From assembly GCA_030431455.1 (NCBI GenBank), contig JAUIJE010000010.1, positions 62,001 through 126,000 on the forward strand: DNA of 64,000 nt, in the 5' to 3' direction. The notes beneath the pieces are model-generated. The model was not told the origin of the DNA. It did not search any database and saw nothing but the letters and a program-made list of their open reading frames with translations. Both the position numbers and the translations under genes were made by a program. The DNA comes from a bacterium (GTDB lineage Bacteria; Myxococcota; UBA727; JAUIJE01). Positions 16,627 to 25,438 of this stretch are shown here, piece after piece (the first letter of the stretch is position 1; each line of letters begins with the position of its first letter).

Positions 16627-16631
16627 CCTCC
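16627..16631 (-). promoter_or_regulatory. Ribosome binding site supporting a TTG start
   Basis: GGAGG on the minus strand lies 4 bases before TTG 16622. It is the only ribosome-binding-like sequence near the conserved beginning of the receiver domain, where no ATG or GTG exists. Confidence 0.5.
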
Positions 16632-16769
16632 GCCCCCCCTTGGGATGTCGGCCGAACAAGTGCTTTTGATCCTGACCGTCCGACGGCGATGACGCAAATT
16701 GTCTCGACCTGTCGCGCGCGTCCGCGACCGAACCCGATGCCGTTTTTTGTCACTGTCTCAGTCGGTGTC

Positions 16770-17495
16770 TCAATCTTCGACGCCGGGCACCGCCGAGAGC
16801 GCATCGTCGGCGAACCATGCCTCCACCCCGTTGTCGAGACGCAGCCGCACGTGGCCGGCGGAATGCTCCTGCGCAATGCCGTAGAGCCCTTCGTGGGCTT
16901 CAAACGCGACCGCGGCGTCGTCGGTGGGGGCCTTTTTGGCGTCGGTGGACGCGGCGGTGACGACGTACATCGGGCGCTGCTCGATCGCCCGCCGGCTCAG
17001 GCACAACCCGCTGACCAACAGCACCACCACCGCCGCGCCGATCACCACCCGGGGCCCGGCGTGTTTGCGCACCAGCGCGGACAGCAGCAACGCCAACACC
17101 AGCCCCAACCAACTCAGCAGCCAGATCACATCCAGGGTCTGGGGCGGTACCGCTTGCCCCAAAACCTCGTACCAGGGCTTACCCGGCCCCACACCCGCGA
17201 GCTGGTCCGCCCGCGACGACGAGGCCACCGCGAGATTAAACGCCGCGTCCTCGTCGCTGGGGTCGAGCCGGGTGGCGGCGAGCAGGTGCACCACCGCGGG
17301 GCCGAGCCGGCCCTCCTCGAGCAACAGCGTGCCGAGGTTGTAGTGCAGGCCGGCGTGTTGGGGCGCGTCCCGCAATGCTTCTTGATGTGCCTCGATGGCG
17401 GCCTCGGCCTGGCCCCGGGTCGCGAGCAGCTCGGCCTCCGCCCAAGGCCCCGCGGCGGGACCAGCCCACAACATGAACACCAGGGCCGCGGTCAT
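16770..17495 (-). CDS. batE: BatE-like protein (TPR plus SH3-like, inner membrane)
   Basis: 241 residues; last gene of the bat operon. A short hydrophobic N-terminus is followed by TPR helices (AGLHYNLGTLLLEEGRLGPAVVHLLAA), then two membrane helices (IWLLSWLGLVLALLLSALV and VVIGAAVVVLLVSGLCL) and a C-terminal SH3-like region ending in VRLRLDNGVEAWFADDALSAV. This matches BatE, part of the Bacteroides-type aerotolerance system linked to periplasmic stress protection. It overlaps the batD stop by 4 bases (ATGA). Biochemical role in the family is not settled. Confidence 0.75.
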   Translation of the reverse strand: MTAALVFMLWAGPAAGPWAEAELLATRGQAEAAIEAHQEALRDAPQHAGLHYNLGTLLLEEGRLGPAVVHLLAATRLDPSDEDAAFNLAVASSSRADQLAGVGPGKPWYEVLGQAVPPQTLDVIWLLSWLGLVLALLLSALVRKHAGPRVVIGAAVVVLLVSGLCLSRRAIEQRPMYVVTAASTDAKKAPTDDAAVAFEAHEGLYGIAQEHSAGHVRLRLDNGVEAWFADDALSAVPGVED

Positions 17496-19177
17496 GGCGC
17501 CCCCCCATCGAGGGCGGTGAGCAAGGCCCCGCCTTCTTCGAACAGCGCCCGCCGGTCGGTGCCCGATGGGGGCGCGTAGCGGGCGGCCTCGACCTTTTGG
17601 AAAAAGCCCACCACCCGGTCGGCGAGATCGTCGGCGCAGCCCGCGTCGCGCAGAAACGGGCCCAGGCGGGCCTCATCGAGCGCGGCCACCGACCCCCCGT
17701 AGGCGGCGCCGAGGGCATCGAGCACCACCGCGCGCACCTCGCGCAGGTCCTTTTGGGCATAGGCGGCGTCAAATCGTTGACGCCGGCTGCGCTCGGCCTT
17801 GTCGCGCCGGGGCCGGGCCCGGCGGCGCAGCCAGATGTGCAAAGCCACCGCCAGACCGGTGAGCGCGAACAAGCCCAGCCAAATGTCATTGCGCCGATAC
17901 AGCGGCCCTTGGCCCCCCGCGGGGGTGAGACCGGTGTGCACCGGCCGGGGGTTCTGGGTCAGAACCCGGGGGCCGGCGGCCGTGGTCCCGGCGGTCCCGC
18001 CCGCGGGGGCCTCGGCCACGTCGACGATGATGCGGGCGGTGCGGTCGACCTCGTAGGTCTGGGCGTTGGGGTTGTAATAGTGAAACTCGAGGGGGGGCAC
18101 GATGAGGCGGCCGGCGCGCACCGGTTGCACGAGGATCTCCGCCACCTTCTCGCCGAAGAGTGTGTCGTTCTGCACGTTCTTGGATTCGGTCTGGGTGGGG
18201 GGGAACAGCCGCGCGCCCTCGAGGGTGGTGGGCAGCTCGGGCAGCTCCACCCGGGCGGGGTTGCCCCGACCGCGCACGCGGATGGTGAGGGTCACCGCTT
18301 GCCCCACGTGGGTGCGGCGGGGGCTGACCTGGGCGTCGAGGCGCCACATGCCGATGTTGCCGGCGTTGAAATCCAGGGGCTTGTTCTTGGCCGGCAGCGC
18401 ATCGACCTCGAGGGGAACGGGGTCGCTGCGCAACACATAGGTCTTGCCCCGGCGCCAGAACCCGTCGGTGACCTGTACGGTGGCGCGCACCTCACCGACC
18501 TCGGCGCGGCCGTCGCGGAGGGCGAACAACGCGGCCTTGTGCAATGTGTACGAGTAGAAACGTTTGTTGCCCACGGTGCGCTCGGTGAGGCGGGCGCGCC
18601 CGGTGTCGAACTTTTCGACCCAGAACCCGTCGAGCTTGGGGAGGTCGATTTTCTGCACCTCCACCGGACGCTCCGCGTACACGTCGACGGTCATGGTCAC
18701 CTGCTCGCCCACCACCACGTGGTCTTTGGACAGCTGCACGTCGAGGAAGTAGGGCGCGTTTTTGCCGGGGGTCTTGCGCGCGGGGGCGCGGCTGACCTCG
18801 ATCACGATGGGGGGAGCGGTGGACACCTGGGTGCCGACCTTGGCCGACGCCGCGCCGATTTTGTGGCGGCCGGCCGAGGTCGCGGTGAGCAAAAATGTAT
18901 AGGTGGTGGTGGCGGTGACATTGCGTTGCCCCCCGCCGAACGACATCTGTTGCTGCTGGCTTTTGCTCTGTCGCTCGACAGAGAAGTCGGACACATCCGG
19001 GAGGTTGAGGGTGTCGACCTGGCCCCCGCCGCGCACGGTGACGATGACGTCGAGCTGAAAGGTCTCGTCCACCGCCACCTGTTGCGCGTTGACCTGCATG
19101 GAGATGTCCACCGCGTCCGCGGCCTGCGCGGTGGCCGGGGCCCACAGGGCGAGCAGAAAAAGCGCGCGGCCGATCAC
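17492..19177 (-). CDS. batD: BatD oxygen-tolerance protein
   Basis: 561 residues with an N-terminal signal peptide (cleavage after ATAQA), then tandem immunoglobulin-like beta domains. The first strands VDISMQVNAQQVAVDETFQL and the SDFSVERQSKSQQ segment are typical of BatD. One membrane helix (DIWLGLFALTGLAVALHIWL) precedes a cytoplasmic basic helical tail. It would act in the periplasm anchored to the inner membrane, with the VWA proteins BatA and BatB. It overlaps batC by 4 bases upstream and batE downstream. Confidence 0.85.
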   Translation of the reverse strand: MIGRALFLLALWAPATAQAADAVDISMQVNAQQVAVDETFQLDVIVTVRGGGQVDTLNLPDVSDFSVERQSKSQQQQMSFGGGQRNVTATTTYTFLLTATSAGRHKIGAASAKVGTQVSTAPPIVIEVSRAPARKTPGKNAPYFLDVQLSKDHVVVGEQVTMTVDVYAERPVEVQKIDLPKLDGFWVEKFDTGRARLTERTVGNKRFYSYTLHKAALFALRDGRAEVGEVRATVQVTDGFWRRGKTYVLRSDPVPLEVDALPAKNKPLDFNAGNIGMWRLDAQVSPRRTHVGQAVTLTIRVRGRGNPARVELPELPTTLEGARLFPPTQTESKNVQNDTLFGEKVAEILVQPVRAGRLIVPPLEFHYYNPNAQTYEVDRTARIIVDVAEAPAGGTAGTTAAGPRVLTQNPRPVHTGLTPAGGQGPLYRRNDIWLGLFALTGLAVALHIWLRRRARPRRDKAERSRRQRFDAAYAQKDLREVRAVVLDALGAAYGGSVAALDEARLGPFLRDAGCADDLADRVVGFFQKVEAARYAPPSGTDRRALFEEGGALLTALDGGAP

Positions 19178-20214
19178 CAGGTCTTCTCCAGGGGGGCCAA
19201 GCGCTGGTGCTGCGAGCGCATTTGGTACGGCAACAGCGGCCGCTCATTTTTGCGCAGCGCGTCCAGCAGACGCTTGGCCTCCTCCTTGTCGAGGTCGCGC
19301 TTGTCCTGGGGCTGCCCCTGCGGCTGGCCGGGGCGGGGGTCTTTGTCCGCGGGGGCCTTCTCATCGCCCGCGCCGCCGCCGGCCTGGTCTTGCTTTTTGT
19401 CCTGCGGGTCCTCGTCTTGGCCTTGCTGCGATCGCTCGTCTTTTTCTTGATCCGGCTTTTTCTGGTCCTCGTCGCCGCCTTTGCCTTGCTCGTCAGCGGG
19501 ATTCTTCTTGTCGTCCTGCGCCCCATCGGACTGGTCCTTGTCGCCTTGTCCGTCGTCCTGCTCGCCTTGCTCGCCCTGCTCGCCTTCGTCTTGGGGGTCT
19601 TGCTCTTGCTGGTCGCCCTGGTCGCCCTTTTGTTGTTCGCCCTCTTCGCCCTCTTTGTCCTTGTCGTCTTTGTCGCCCTGGCCGCCACCGGATTGCTGCG
19701 GTGGTTGTTGCTGCATCAACCGCAAGGCGCTGAGCAGGTTGTTGCGCGCAGGCCCGTTCTGCGGGTTGGCCACCAACGCCCGCCGGTAGGCCGAGATCGC
19801 CCCCTCGATGTCCTGGGCCGCCACCTTGGTGTTGCCCAATCCCAAGGCCGCGTCCGACCGCACCTTGGGGTCGGACGACAGCTCATAGGCCTGATTGAAG
19901 CTGTCCGCCGCCGCCGACAACAATGTCTGTGCAGGGTCCTCGTCGCCCTCCGCCGCCGGGGCCTGTCCTTGGGCCTCCTGGATCGCCTGGGCTTTTTCCA
20001 GCTGGGCGTTGCCCACGTTGTACTGCACGATGGCCCGGTGCTCTTTGTTCTCGGTCTGGGCCCGCTCGAACGACGAGGTCGCGCCGTCGTAGTCCCCGGA
20101 CCGCATCTGCTCCACGCCCTCGACGAGGTGTGGTTCGCTCCGCTCGAAGCGGAGCACCTGGGCCGCGGCCGGCGAGGCGACCACGAGCAATACCAAAGCG
20201 GTGCCACGCCACAT
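19174..20214 (-). CDS. batC: BatC-like TPR protein with long acidic/Gln-rich tail
   Basis: 346 residues. The ATG at 20214 overlaps the batB stop by one base (TGATG). A signal peptide (LVLLVVASPAAAQ) is followed by TPR helices (RAIVQYNVGNAQLEKAQAI, DAALGLGNTKVAAQDIEGAI, ALVANPQNGPARNNLLSAL). A region of about 140 residues made almost only of Gln, Asp, Glu, Lys and Gly then precedes a conserved C-terminal helix (DKEEAKRLLDALRKNERPLL). The last helix is typical for this family. The low-complexity region probably forms a flexible charged spacer between the TPR part and the C-terminal helix. The opposite strand here shows a long hydrophobic reading frame, which is only the complement of this acidic tail. 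Confidence 0.8.
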   Translation of the reverse strand: MWRGTALVLLVVASPAAAQVLRFERSEPHLVEGVEQMRSGDYDGATSSFERAQTENKEHRAIVQYNVGNAQLEKAQAIQEAQGQAPAAEGDEDPAQTLLSAAADSFNQAYELSSDPKVRSDAALGLGNTKVAAQDIEGAISAYRRALVANPQNGPARNNLLSALRLMQQQPPQQSGGGQGDKDDKDKEGEEGEQQKGDQGDQQEQDPQDEGEQGEQGEQDDGQGDKDQSDGAQDDKKNPADEQGKGGDEDQKKPDQEKDERSQQGQDEDPQDKKQDQAGGGAGDEKAPADKDPRPGQPQGQPQDKRDLDKEEAKRLLDALRKNERPLLPYQMRSQHQRLAPLEKTW

Positions 20215-21254
20215 CACGACAGCGGTCCCCCAGGGGCTTGGGCCTCTTTTCGCATCGTAGCGACCGCGAACAGAAGCAGCGACAAGAGCACGGCAAAGAA
20301 TGACCGATCCACATAGGTGGTGTGGACCCGCGCCTCGAGGTCGCGTTTTTCGAGCACGTCCACCGCGGTCTTGACCTGGGCGGTGCCGAGGGTGGGGTCT
20401 TGGGTCCCGTCGATGAACGTGCCGCCGGTCAACCGCGCCACCTCCGAGAGCACCTCCGGCGACATCCGGGTCATCACCGTCTTGCCTTTGCGATCCTGGA
20501 GGTAGTCGGTGACGTTGCCCTGCTCGTCGAGGAGCGGAATGGGCTCGCCGAGGCCGCTGCCCACCCCGATCAAGAACAACTGCACGCCGAGCTGCTGGAG
20601 CTTGGCCGCCGGGGCCTCGAGGCCCCCTTCGTGGTCCTCGCCGTCGGTGATCACCACCAGCACCCGGCCCGCGGTCCCCTCCAGGCCCTGGCCTTCGGCC
20701 TCGCCCGCGAACACCTCGGCCGCGACCCGCAATCCTTCCGCGAGCTGGGTGCCCCCCTGGGGCACCACCTCGGGGGTCAAGGCGGCGATGAACGCCCGCA
20801 CCGCTTCCGCGTCGGTGGTCAAGGGACATTGCACGAACGCGGAGCCCGCGAACGCCACCAAGCCGATGCGGTTTTCGCCCAGCTCCCCCAAGAACAAGCC
20901 GAGCTCGGCCTTGGCCCGCTCCAACCGGTCCGGCAACACATCCCGGGCCCGCATCGACCGGGACACGTCGATGGCGAACACCACGTCGAGGCCGCGGCGC
21001 GGCAGGACTTCCGTCGACGAACCGAACTGCGGACCCGCCAAGCCCAGGATCAAACAGGTCAACGCCCCGAGCCAGAGGCCGCGGGTCACCCAAAACCGCC
21101 GGGGCGAAAAGCCCGCCACCAACGCCCACACCAACCGGTGCTCCCCCAGCGATGCGATCTTGCGACGACGCCGGGCGAGCTCAAACGCGAACAGCCCGTA
21201 CAGCACCGGGACGAGGACCAGGCCAAACAGGGCCCACGGGGACGCAAACTTCAT
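20214..21254 (-). CDS. batB: BatB: von Willebrand factor A domain membrane protein
   Basis: 346 residues. Two N-terminal membrane helices (LFGLVLVPVLYGLFAF and LWLGALTCLILGLAGP) are followed by a VWA domain with an intact MIDAS: DVSRS in the first strand, a downstream Thr and ITDGEDHEG. A C-terminal membrane helix (FFAVLLSLLLFAVATM) closes it. This is the layout of BatA/BatB inner-membrane proteins exposing a VWA domain to the periplasm. It overlaps batA by 4 bases. Confidence 0.85.
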   Translation of the reverse strand: MKFASPWALFGLVLVPVLYGLFAFELARRRRKIASLGEHRLVWALVAGFSPRRFWVTRGLWLGALTCLILGLAGPQFGSSTEVLPRRGLDVVFAIDVSRSMRARDVLPDRLERAKAELGLFLGELGENRIGLVAFAGSAFVQCPLTTDAEAVRAFIAALTPEVVPQGGTQLAEGLRVAAEVFAGEAEGQGLEGTAGRVLVVITDGEDHEGGLEAPAAKLQQLGVQLFLIGVGSGLGEPIPLLDEQGNVTDYLQDRKGKTVMTRMSPEVLSEVARLTGGTFIDGTQDPTLGTAQVKTAVDVLEKRDLEARVHTTYVDRSFFAVLLSLLLFAVATMRKEAQAPGGPLS

Positions 21255-22306
21255 GGCGCCACCTGGGCTTTGCTCACCCGCAGGCCGAACGCGACGAACA
21301 ACGCGAGCAAGGCCGCCAACAATGCCAAGGGATACAGGTCGATCTTCTTGCGCACCAACGGACCCGCTTCGAGCACGGTCTTGTCCATCTGGTTGAGGAT
21401 GGTCTGAAAGGACGTCTCGAGGCTGTCCGCGTCGGTGGCGGTGTAGAAGCTGCCCCCGGTGGTGTTGGCCATGCGCTTGAGCAACGCGGGGTTGGTGGGG
21501 ATTTCGACGTAGGCGTAGCGGGTCTGCCCCAGGATGTCGGGGGTCTGCTGGGGGAACGGCACCCGGCCGCCGCGGCCGACGAGGATGGGGAAGATGCGGA
21601 TGTCGAACTCGGCCGCGAGCTCGGCCGCTTTGTCCGGCGACAGCGCGCCGGCGTTGTTGTCCCCGTCGGTGACGAGGATGATCACCCGGCTTTTGGCCTT
21701 GCTGTCCCGCAACCGGTTGGTGGCCACCGCCACCGCGTCCCCGATGGCGGTGCCCTCGACCAGCACCCCGGTGCGTACACCGGCCAAAAACTCGCGCAAC
21801 AGACCCGTGTCGTGGGTGAGCGGCGCCTGGGTGAAGGCCTCGCCCGCGAACACCACCAGGCCGATGCGGTCGCGCTCCCGCTCGAACAGCTGCTCGTCGA
21901 TGGTGCGCTTGGCCACGGTGAGCCGGTCTTTGGGCTTGAAGTCTGCGGCGCGCATCGAGCCGGACACGTCGAGCACCGCCACAATGTCAATGCCCTCTTC
22001 GTGGTGCGGGTCCGGGGCCCCGAGCAACTGGGGCCGGGCCAGCGCCAACACCAGCAACAGCGCCACCAGGGCCATCAGGCCGTCGACGAGCCAGAGCCAC
22101 AAGCGGGGCCGGCCGGTGGGCAACGACGCGAACAGATGGGCCCGGGAGTGGGTCAACCGGGTGCGGGCGCGATCGCGCGACAACCACCGGGTCACGACGA
22201 GGGCGAGCACCGCCAGCAGCCCGAGCAGGCCCCACGGCTCGGCCAACGCCAGGCCGTCGTGGCCGGCGGTGGTCACCGCGCGCCAGGCTGCGGACAGGCC
22301 GTTCAT
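21251..22306 (-). CDS. batA: BatA: von Willebrand factor A domain membrane protein
   Basis: 351 residues from ATG 22306, which overlaps the preceding stop (ATGA). It is organised like BatB: N-terminal helices (LLGLLAVLALVVTRWL, LVDGLMALVALLLVLALA), then a VWA domain with DVSGSM and VTDGDNNAG forming the metal-dependent adhesion site, and a C-terminal helix (LYPLALLAALLALFVAF). The MIDAS is complete. It presumably works with BatB as a periplasmic VWA pair controlled by the MoxR ATPase upstream. Confidence 0.87.
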   Translation of the reverse strand: MNGLSAAWRAVTTAGHDGLALAEPWGLLGLLAVLALVVTRWLSRDRARTRLTHSRAHLFASLPTGRPRLWLWLVDGLMALVALLLVLALARPQLLGAPDPHHEEGIDIVAVLDVSGSMRAADFKPKDRLTVAKRTIDEQLFERERDRIGLVVFAGEAFTQAPLTHDTGLLREFLAGVRTGVLVEGTAIGDAVAVATNRLRDSKAKSRVIILVTDGDNNAGALSPDKAAELAAEFDIRIFPILVGRGGRVPFPQQTPDILGQTRYAYVEIPTNPALLKRMANTTGGSFYTATDADSLETSFQTILNQMDKTVLEAGPLVRKKIDLYPLALLAALLALFVAFGLRVSKAQVAP

Positions 22307-23313
22307 TCCTGGGCCTCCTGTTTGGTGGCCTCGATGAGGGCGCGAACCTGTCCCGCCATCTGGTGGGCCGCGGCCACCGAGGCCTCGGCCCGGGCAAACT
22401 TGATGAGGTCGGCGGTGGACAAGATGCCCTCGATGAGGGTCACGTCGAGACCGGGCGCGGACACGCTGAGGAGGTTTTCGCACAGCTCCCGGGTGGTCTC
22501 CGCCTCGGCCCGGACCTCGAACCGGTCCTCGAGATAGCTGCGCAGCACCTCGTCCATGAGCCGGGGCACAAACACGCTGACCTCCCCGCGCTGCAGCAAA
22601 CCCTCGGCGAGCAAGGCCTCGAGCCGCGCGAGGGCGAGCTCGTGGGCGGGGGGCCGCTCCTCGACCACCGGGGCCGCCGCCGCCCCCGACGCGAACCACA
22701 CGTCGTAGCTGCGGCGCCGCAGGGCGAGATAGCTGAGCAGGGCCACAATGCCACTGATCAATGCGCTGAACAGCACCATGCGCGGCCGCGGGTCGTCGAC
22801 GGTGTACAGGTGGTGGGTGCGGCCCTTGGCGAACGCGGGGGGCGTGGGCTCCTGGCCCTCGGCGGCGGCCTTTTTCTGCGCCTCCTCATCGGGGGCCTGG
22901 ACGGGCACGTCCACCGCCGGGATCTCCAGCACCCGGCCCTCGGGGTCGGTGAGCACCAGCGCCGGGGTCTTCAGGTCCTCGAGCCCCAGGGCGATAAACG
23001 GCACCCGCAGGGTCTCCACCATCGGGTCGCCGGGCTTGGGCGGGGGGGTGACGGATCGGCGGGCCGGCCCAATGTTCTTGAGTTCGTCCGTGCCGGGGAT
23101 GACGCCGGGCAACCGCAGCCGCTGCCCTTGGCGGCGGGTGAGCTCGATGACGAGGTCGAAGGGGGTCGCGAACGGCGCGGGGTTGGGCTCGATGCGCACC
23201 GTGAACGGGATGCTCAGCTCTTCGCCATCGTCCCCCGCGGGCCCGGCGTCCGCGGCCACAGACGGCCACGCCACACACAGCCACAGCGCCGGCAAAAGTC
23301 CCCGCACGCTCAT
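22303..23313 (-). CDS. Bat-operon inner-membrane protein (DUF4381/BatD-like position)
   Basis: 336 residues. A signal peptide (LWLCVAWPSVAADA) is followed by a beta-sandwich domain (IPFTVRIEPNPAPFATPFDL, VPFIALGLEDLKTPALVL), a Lys/Ala linker, one membrane helix (MVLFSALISGIVALLSYLAL) and a cytoplasmic helical domain of about 110 residues. The layout is that of small BatD-like/DUF4381 proteins found between the DUF58 and VWA genes of MoxR operons. It overlaps both the DUF58 gene and batA by 4 bases. Exact family name is uncertain. Confidence 0.6.
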   Translation of the reverse strand: MSVRGLLPALWLCVAWPSVAADAGPAGDDGEELSIPFTVRIEPNPAPFATPFDLVIELTRRQGQRLRLPGVIPGTDELKNIGPARRSVTPPPKPGDPMVETLRVPFIALGLEDLKTPALVLTDPEGRVLEIPAVDVPVQAPDEEAQKKAAAEGQEPTPPAFAKGRTHHLYTVDDPRPRMVLFSALISGIVALLSYLALRRRSYDVWFASGAAAAPVVEERPPAHELALARLEALLAEGLLQRGEVSVFVPRLMDEVLRSYLEDRFEVRAEAETTRELCENLLSVSAPGLDVTLIEGILSTADLIKFARAEASVAAAHQMAGQVRALIEATKQEAQE

Positions 23314-24242
23314 GCCGCCCTCTTGGCCCGTCGTCGCAAAAACCGCACCAAGGCCACGGACACGTCGTCGGCGCTGGACAGGTGCAGGTGCTCGACCCCG
23401 AGCCGGCGCAGGCGGGCCCGGATGGTCTGCTTGTCGGTGCGCACCGCCGATGCATAAGCATCGCGCACGGCCTTCTTGCCGGTGTCGACCACGTGCACCG
23501 CCCCGGTCTCGGGGTCCTCGAGCCGAAGCAGCCCCACGTCGGGGAGCGCGAGCTCGAGCCGGTCCTCGAGCTCGATAACCATCAGGTCGTGGCGCTTTTG
23601 CAGCACCTTGAGGGGGCGCTCCCAGGCCCCGCCGTCGCCCACCGCCTGCTCCCCGGGGGCGGGGATGAGGTCGGTGACAAACGCCACGATGGCCCGTTGC
23701 CGGGACAGGTGGGTCACGGTGGCGAGGGCCTGGGCCACGTCGGTGCCGCGGGAGGTGGGCTCCACCGCGAGGATCTCGCGCAGGATGCGGAGCACGTGGC
23801 CCCGCCCTTTGCGCGGCCGGATCAACCGCTCGATGCGGTCGGAGAACAGCAACAGCCCCACCTTGTCATTGTTGCGCAACGCGGAGAACGCGAGCACGGC
23901 CGCGACCTCGGCCGCGCGCTGGCGCTTGGTCGCGCCTTCGGTGCCAAAATCGAGCGAACCGGACACGTCCACGGCGATGAGCAGGGTCAGTTCGCGCTCC
24001 TCGATGTACTGCTTGACGAACAGCTCGCCGGTCCGTGCAGTGACATTCCAGTCGATGTGGCGGGGGTCGTCGCCGGGCACGTAGGCCCGGGACTCGTCAA
24101 AGGCCATGCCCCGCCCCTTGAAGCGCGAGTGGTACGCGCCCTGGGCGTGGGCGTTGACCGCTTTTTTGGAGCGAAGCTCGACCTGGCGCACGCGCCGGAT
24201 CAGCGCGCGCAACTCGTCAGGATCGAACCGCCGCCCCGTCAT
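23310..24242 (-). CDS. DUF58 protein of the MoxR-Bat operon
   Basis: 310 residues from ATG 24242. The family signature FKGRGMAFDESRAYVPGDDPRHIDWNVTAR is clearly present in the first third (about residues 44-73), followed by a degenerate VWA fold (LLIAVDVSGSLDFGT, IVAFVTDLIPAP). DUF58 proteins are regular neighbours of MoxR ATPases and VWA proteins and are thought to be adaptors in their assembly or folding role. It starts 2 bases after the moxR stop, so it is co-transcribed. Confidence 0.88.
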   Translation of the reverse strand: MTGRRFDPDELRALIRRVRQVELRSKKAVNAHAQGAYHSRFKGRGMAFDESRAYVPGDDPRHIDWNVTARTGELFVKQYIEERELTLLIAVDVSGSLDFGTEGATKRQRAAEVAAVLAFSALRNNDKVGLLLFSDRIERLIRPRKGRGHVLRILREILAVEPTSRGTDVAQALATVTHLSRQRAIVAFVTDLIPAPGEQAVGDGGAWERPLKVLQKRHDLMVIELEDRLELALPDVGLLRLEDPETGAVHVVDTGKKAVRDAYASAVRTDKQTIRARLRRLGVEHLHLSSADDVSVALVRFLRRRAKRAA

Positions 24243-24244
24243 CG

Positions 24245-25258
24245 CTAGGGCACCGGCACCGCTTCGAAGATGCGGGACACGATGTCGTCGCTCTTGATCT
24301 CTTCGGCCTCGGCTTCGAACGTCAGGTGTACGCGGTGCCGCAACACGTCCGGGCCCACCGCTTTGACGTCGTCGGGGGTGACAAAGCCGCGGTGCCGCAA
24401 AAAGGCGTGGGCCCGGGCCGCTTGGTTGAGCGCGATGGACGCCCGGGGCGAGGCGCCGTAGGCGATGAGGGGGGCGAGGTCTTTGAGGCCCGCGGGCTCG
24501 GGCTCGCGGGTGGCGAACACCAAATCCAAGATGTAGCGCTTGACCTTCTCGTCGACGTAGAGGGCCTTGACCGCGTCCTGGGCCGCGAGCAGTTGGGCCC
24601 GCTGGATGACCCCGTGCACCGGCGCGTCGAACCCTTCGGTCATGCGGTCCATGATCACCCGCTCCTCGGCCCGGGTGGGGTAGCCGACGACGACCTTGAG
24701 CATGAAGCGGTCGACCTGGGCCTCGGGGAGCGGGTAGGTGCCCTCTTGCTCCACCGGGTTCTGGGTGGCCATCACAAAAAAGGGCGCGGGCAGATCGAAG
24801 GTCTCGGTGCCGATGGTCACGCGGCGCTCCTGCATCGCCTCGAGCAGGGCGGCCTGGACCTTGGCCGGGGCGCGGTTGACCTCGTCGGCGAGCACGAGGT
24901 TGGCGAAGATGGGGCCTTTGCGCGGCTCGAACACCCGCTTGTCCGGGTCCCAAATCGACGTGCCGGTGAGGTCGGCGGGGAGCAGGTCGGGGGTGAACTG
25001 CACCCGGCTGTCGACGAGGTCGAGGGCCTTGGCCAACGTGGTCAAGGTCAGGGTCTTGGCCAACCCCGGCACCCCCTCGAGCAACACGTGGCCCTGGGTG
25101 AGCAGACCGATGAGGATGCGCTCGACCATCAGGCGTTGGCCGACCACGACCTTGCCCACTTCACGCAACACCTCGTCCACAAACGCGCTCTGCTGCTGCA
25201 CCCGCGCCGAAATCTCTTGGATGTCGGGGGCGGCGCGCACGGCTTGGGGTTCGGTCAT
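24245..25258 (-). CDS. moxR: MoxR-family AAA+ ATPase
   Basis: 337 residues. Walker A GVPGLAKT, Walker B LVLADEVNRAP, the sensor ATQNPVEQEGTYPLPEAQ and the arginine-containing EAQVDRFMLKV are all present, as in MoxR ATPases. It is first in an eight-gene minus-strand operon (moxR, DUF58, BatD-like, batA, batB, batC, batD, batE) and would supply the ATP-driven chaperone step for the VWA proteins. A purine-rich AAGGAG ribosome site precedes the ATG. Confidence 0.92.
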   Translation of the reverse strand: MTEPQAVRAAPDIQEISARVQQQSAFVDEVLREVGKVVVGQRLMVERILIGLLTQGHVLLEGVPGLAKTLTLTTLAKALDLVDSRVQFTPDLLPADLTGTSIWDPDKRVFEPRKGPIFANLVLADEVNRAPAKVQAALLEAMQERRVTIGTETFDLPAPFFVMATQNPVEQEGTYPLPEAQVDRFMLKVVVGYPTRAEERVIMDRMTEGFDAPVHGVIQRAQLLAAQDAVKALYVDEKVKRYILDLVFATREPEPAGLKDLAPLIAYGASPRASIALNQAARAHAFLRHRGFVTPDDVKAVGPDVLRHRVHLTFEAEAEEIKSDDIVSRIFEAVPVP

Positions 25259-25438
25259 GGACGCTCCTTTGCGACGCGGGCAGCGGTGCCCGTCCGCGGT
25301 GGTTGTTCAGGCGGTTGTCGTCGTCAAGGGGCGTCTTTCCGAAGGCAGGATTGGTTCGTTGTCCTCGCGGGAACAATTGCGTAGCGTCCCGCATTCCCGG
25401 CCCGCGGATCGCGGACCCGGTTGAGGAGACGACGACCG

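Noticed and set aside
19207-20316. Very hydrophobic 369-residue plus-strand frame that looks like a multi-pass membrane protein
   Set aside because: It is the complement of the Gln/Asp/Glu/Lys-rich tail of BatC, and the Leu/Val runs arise from that. BatC has a signal peptide, TPRs and overlapping neighbours.
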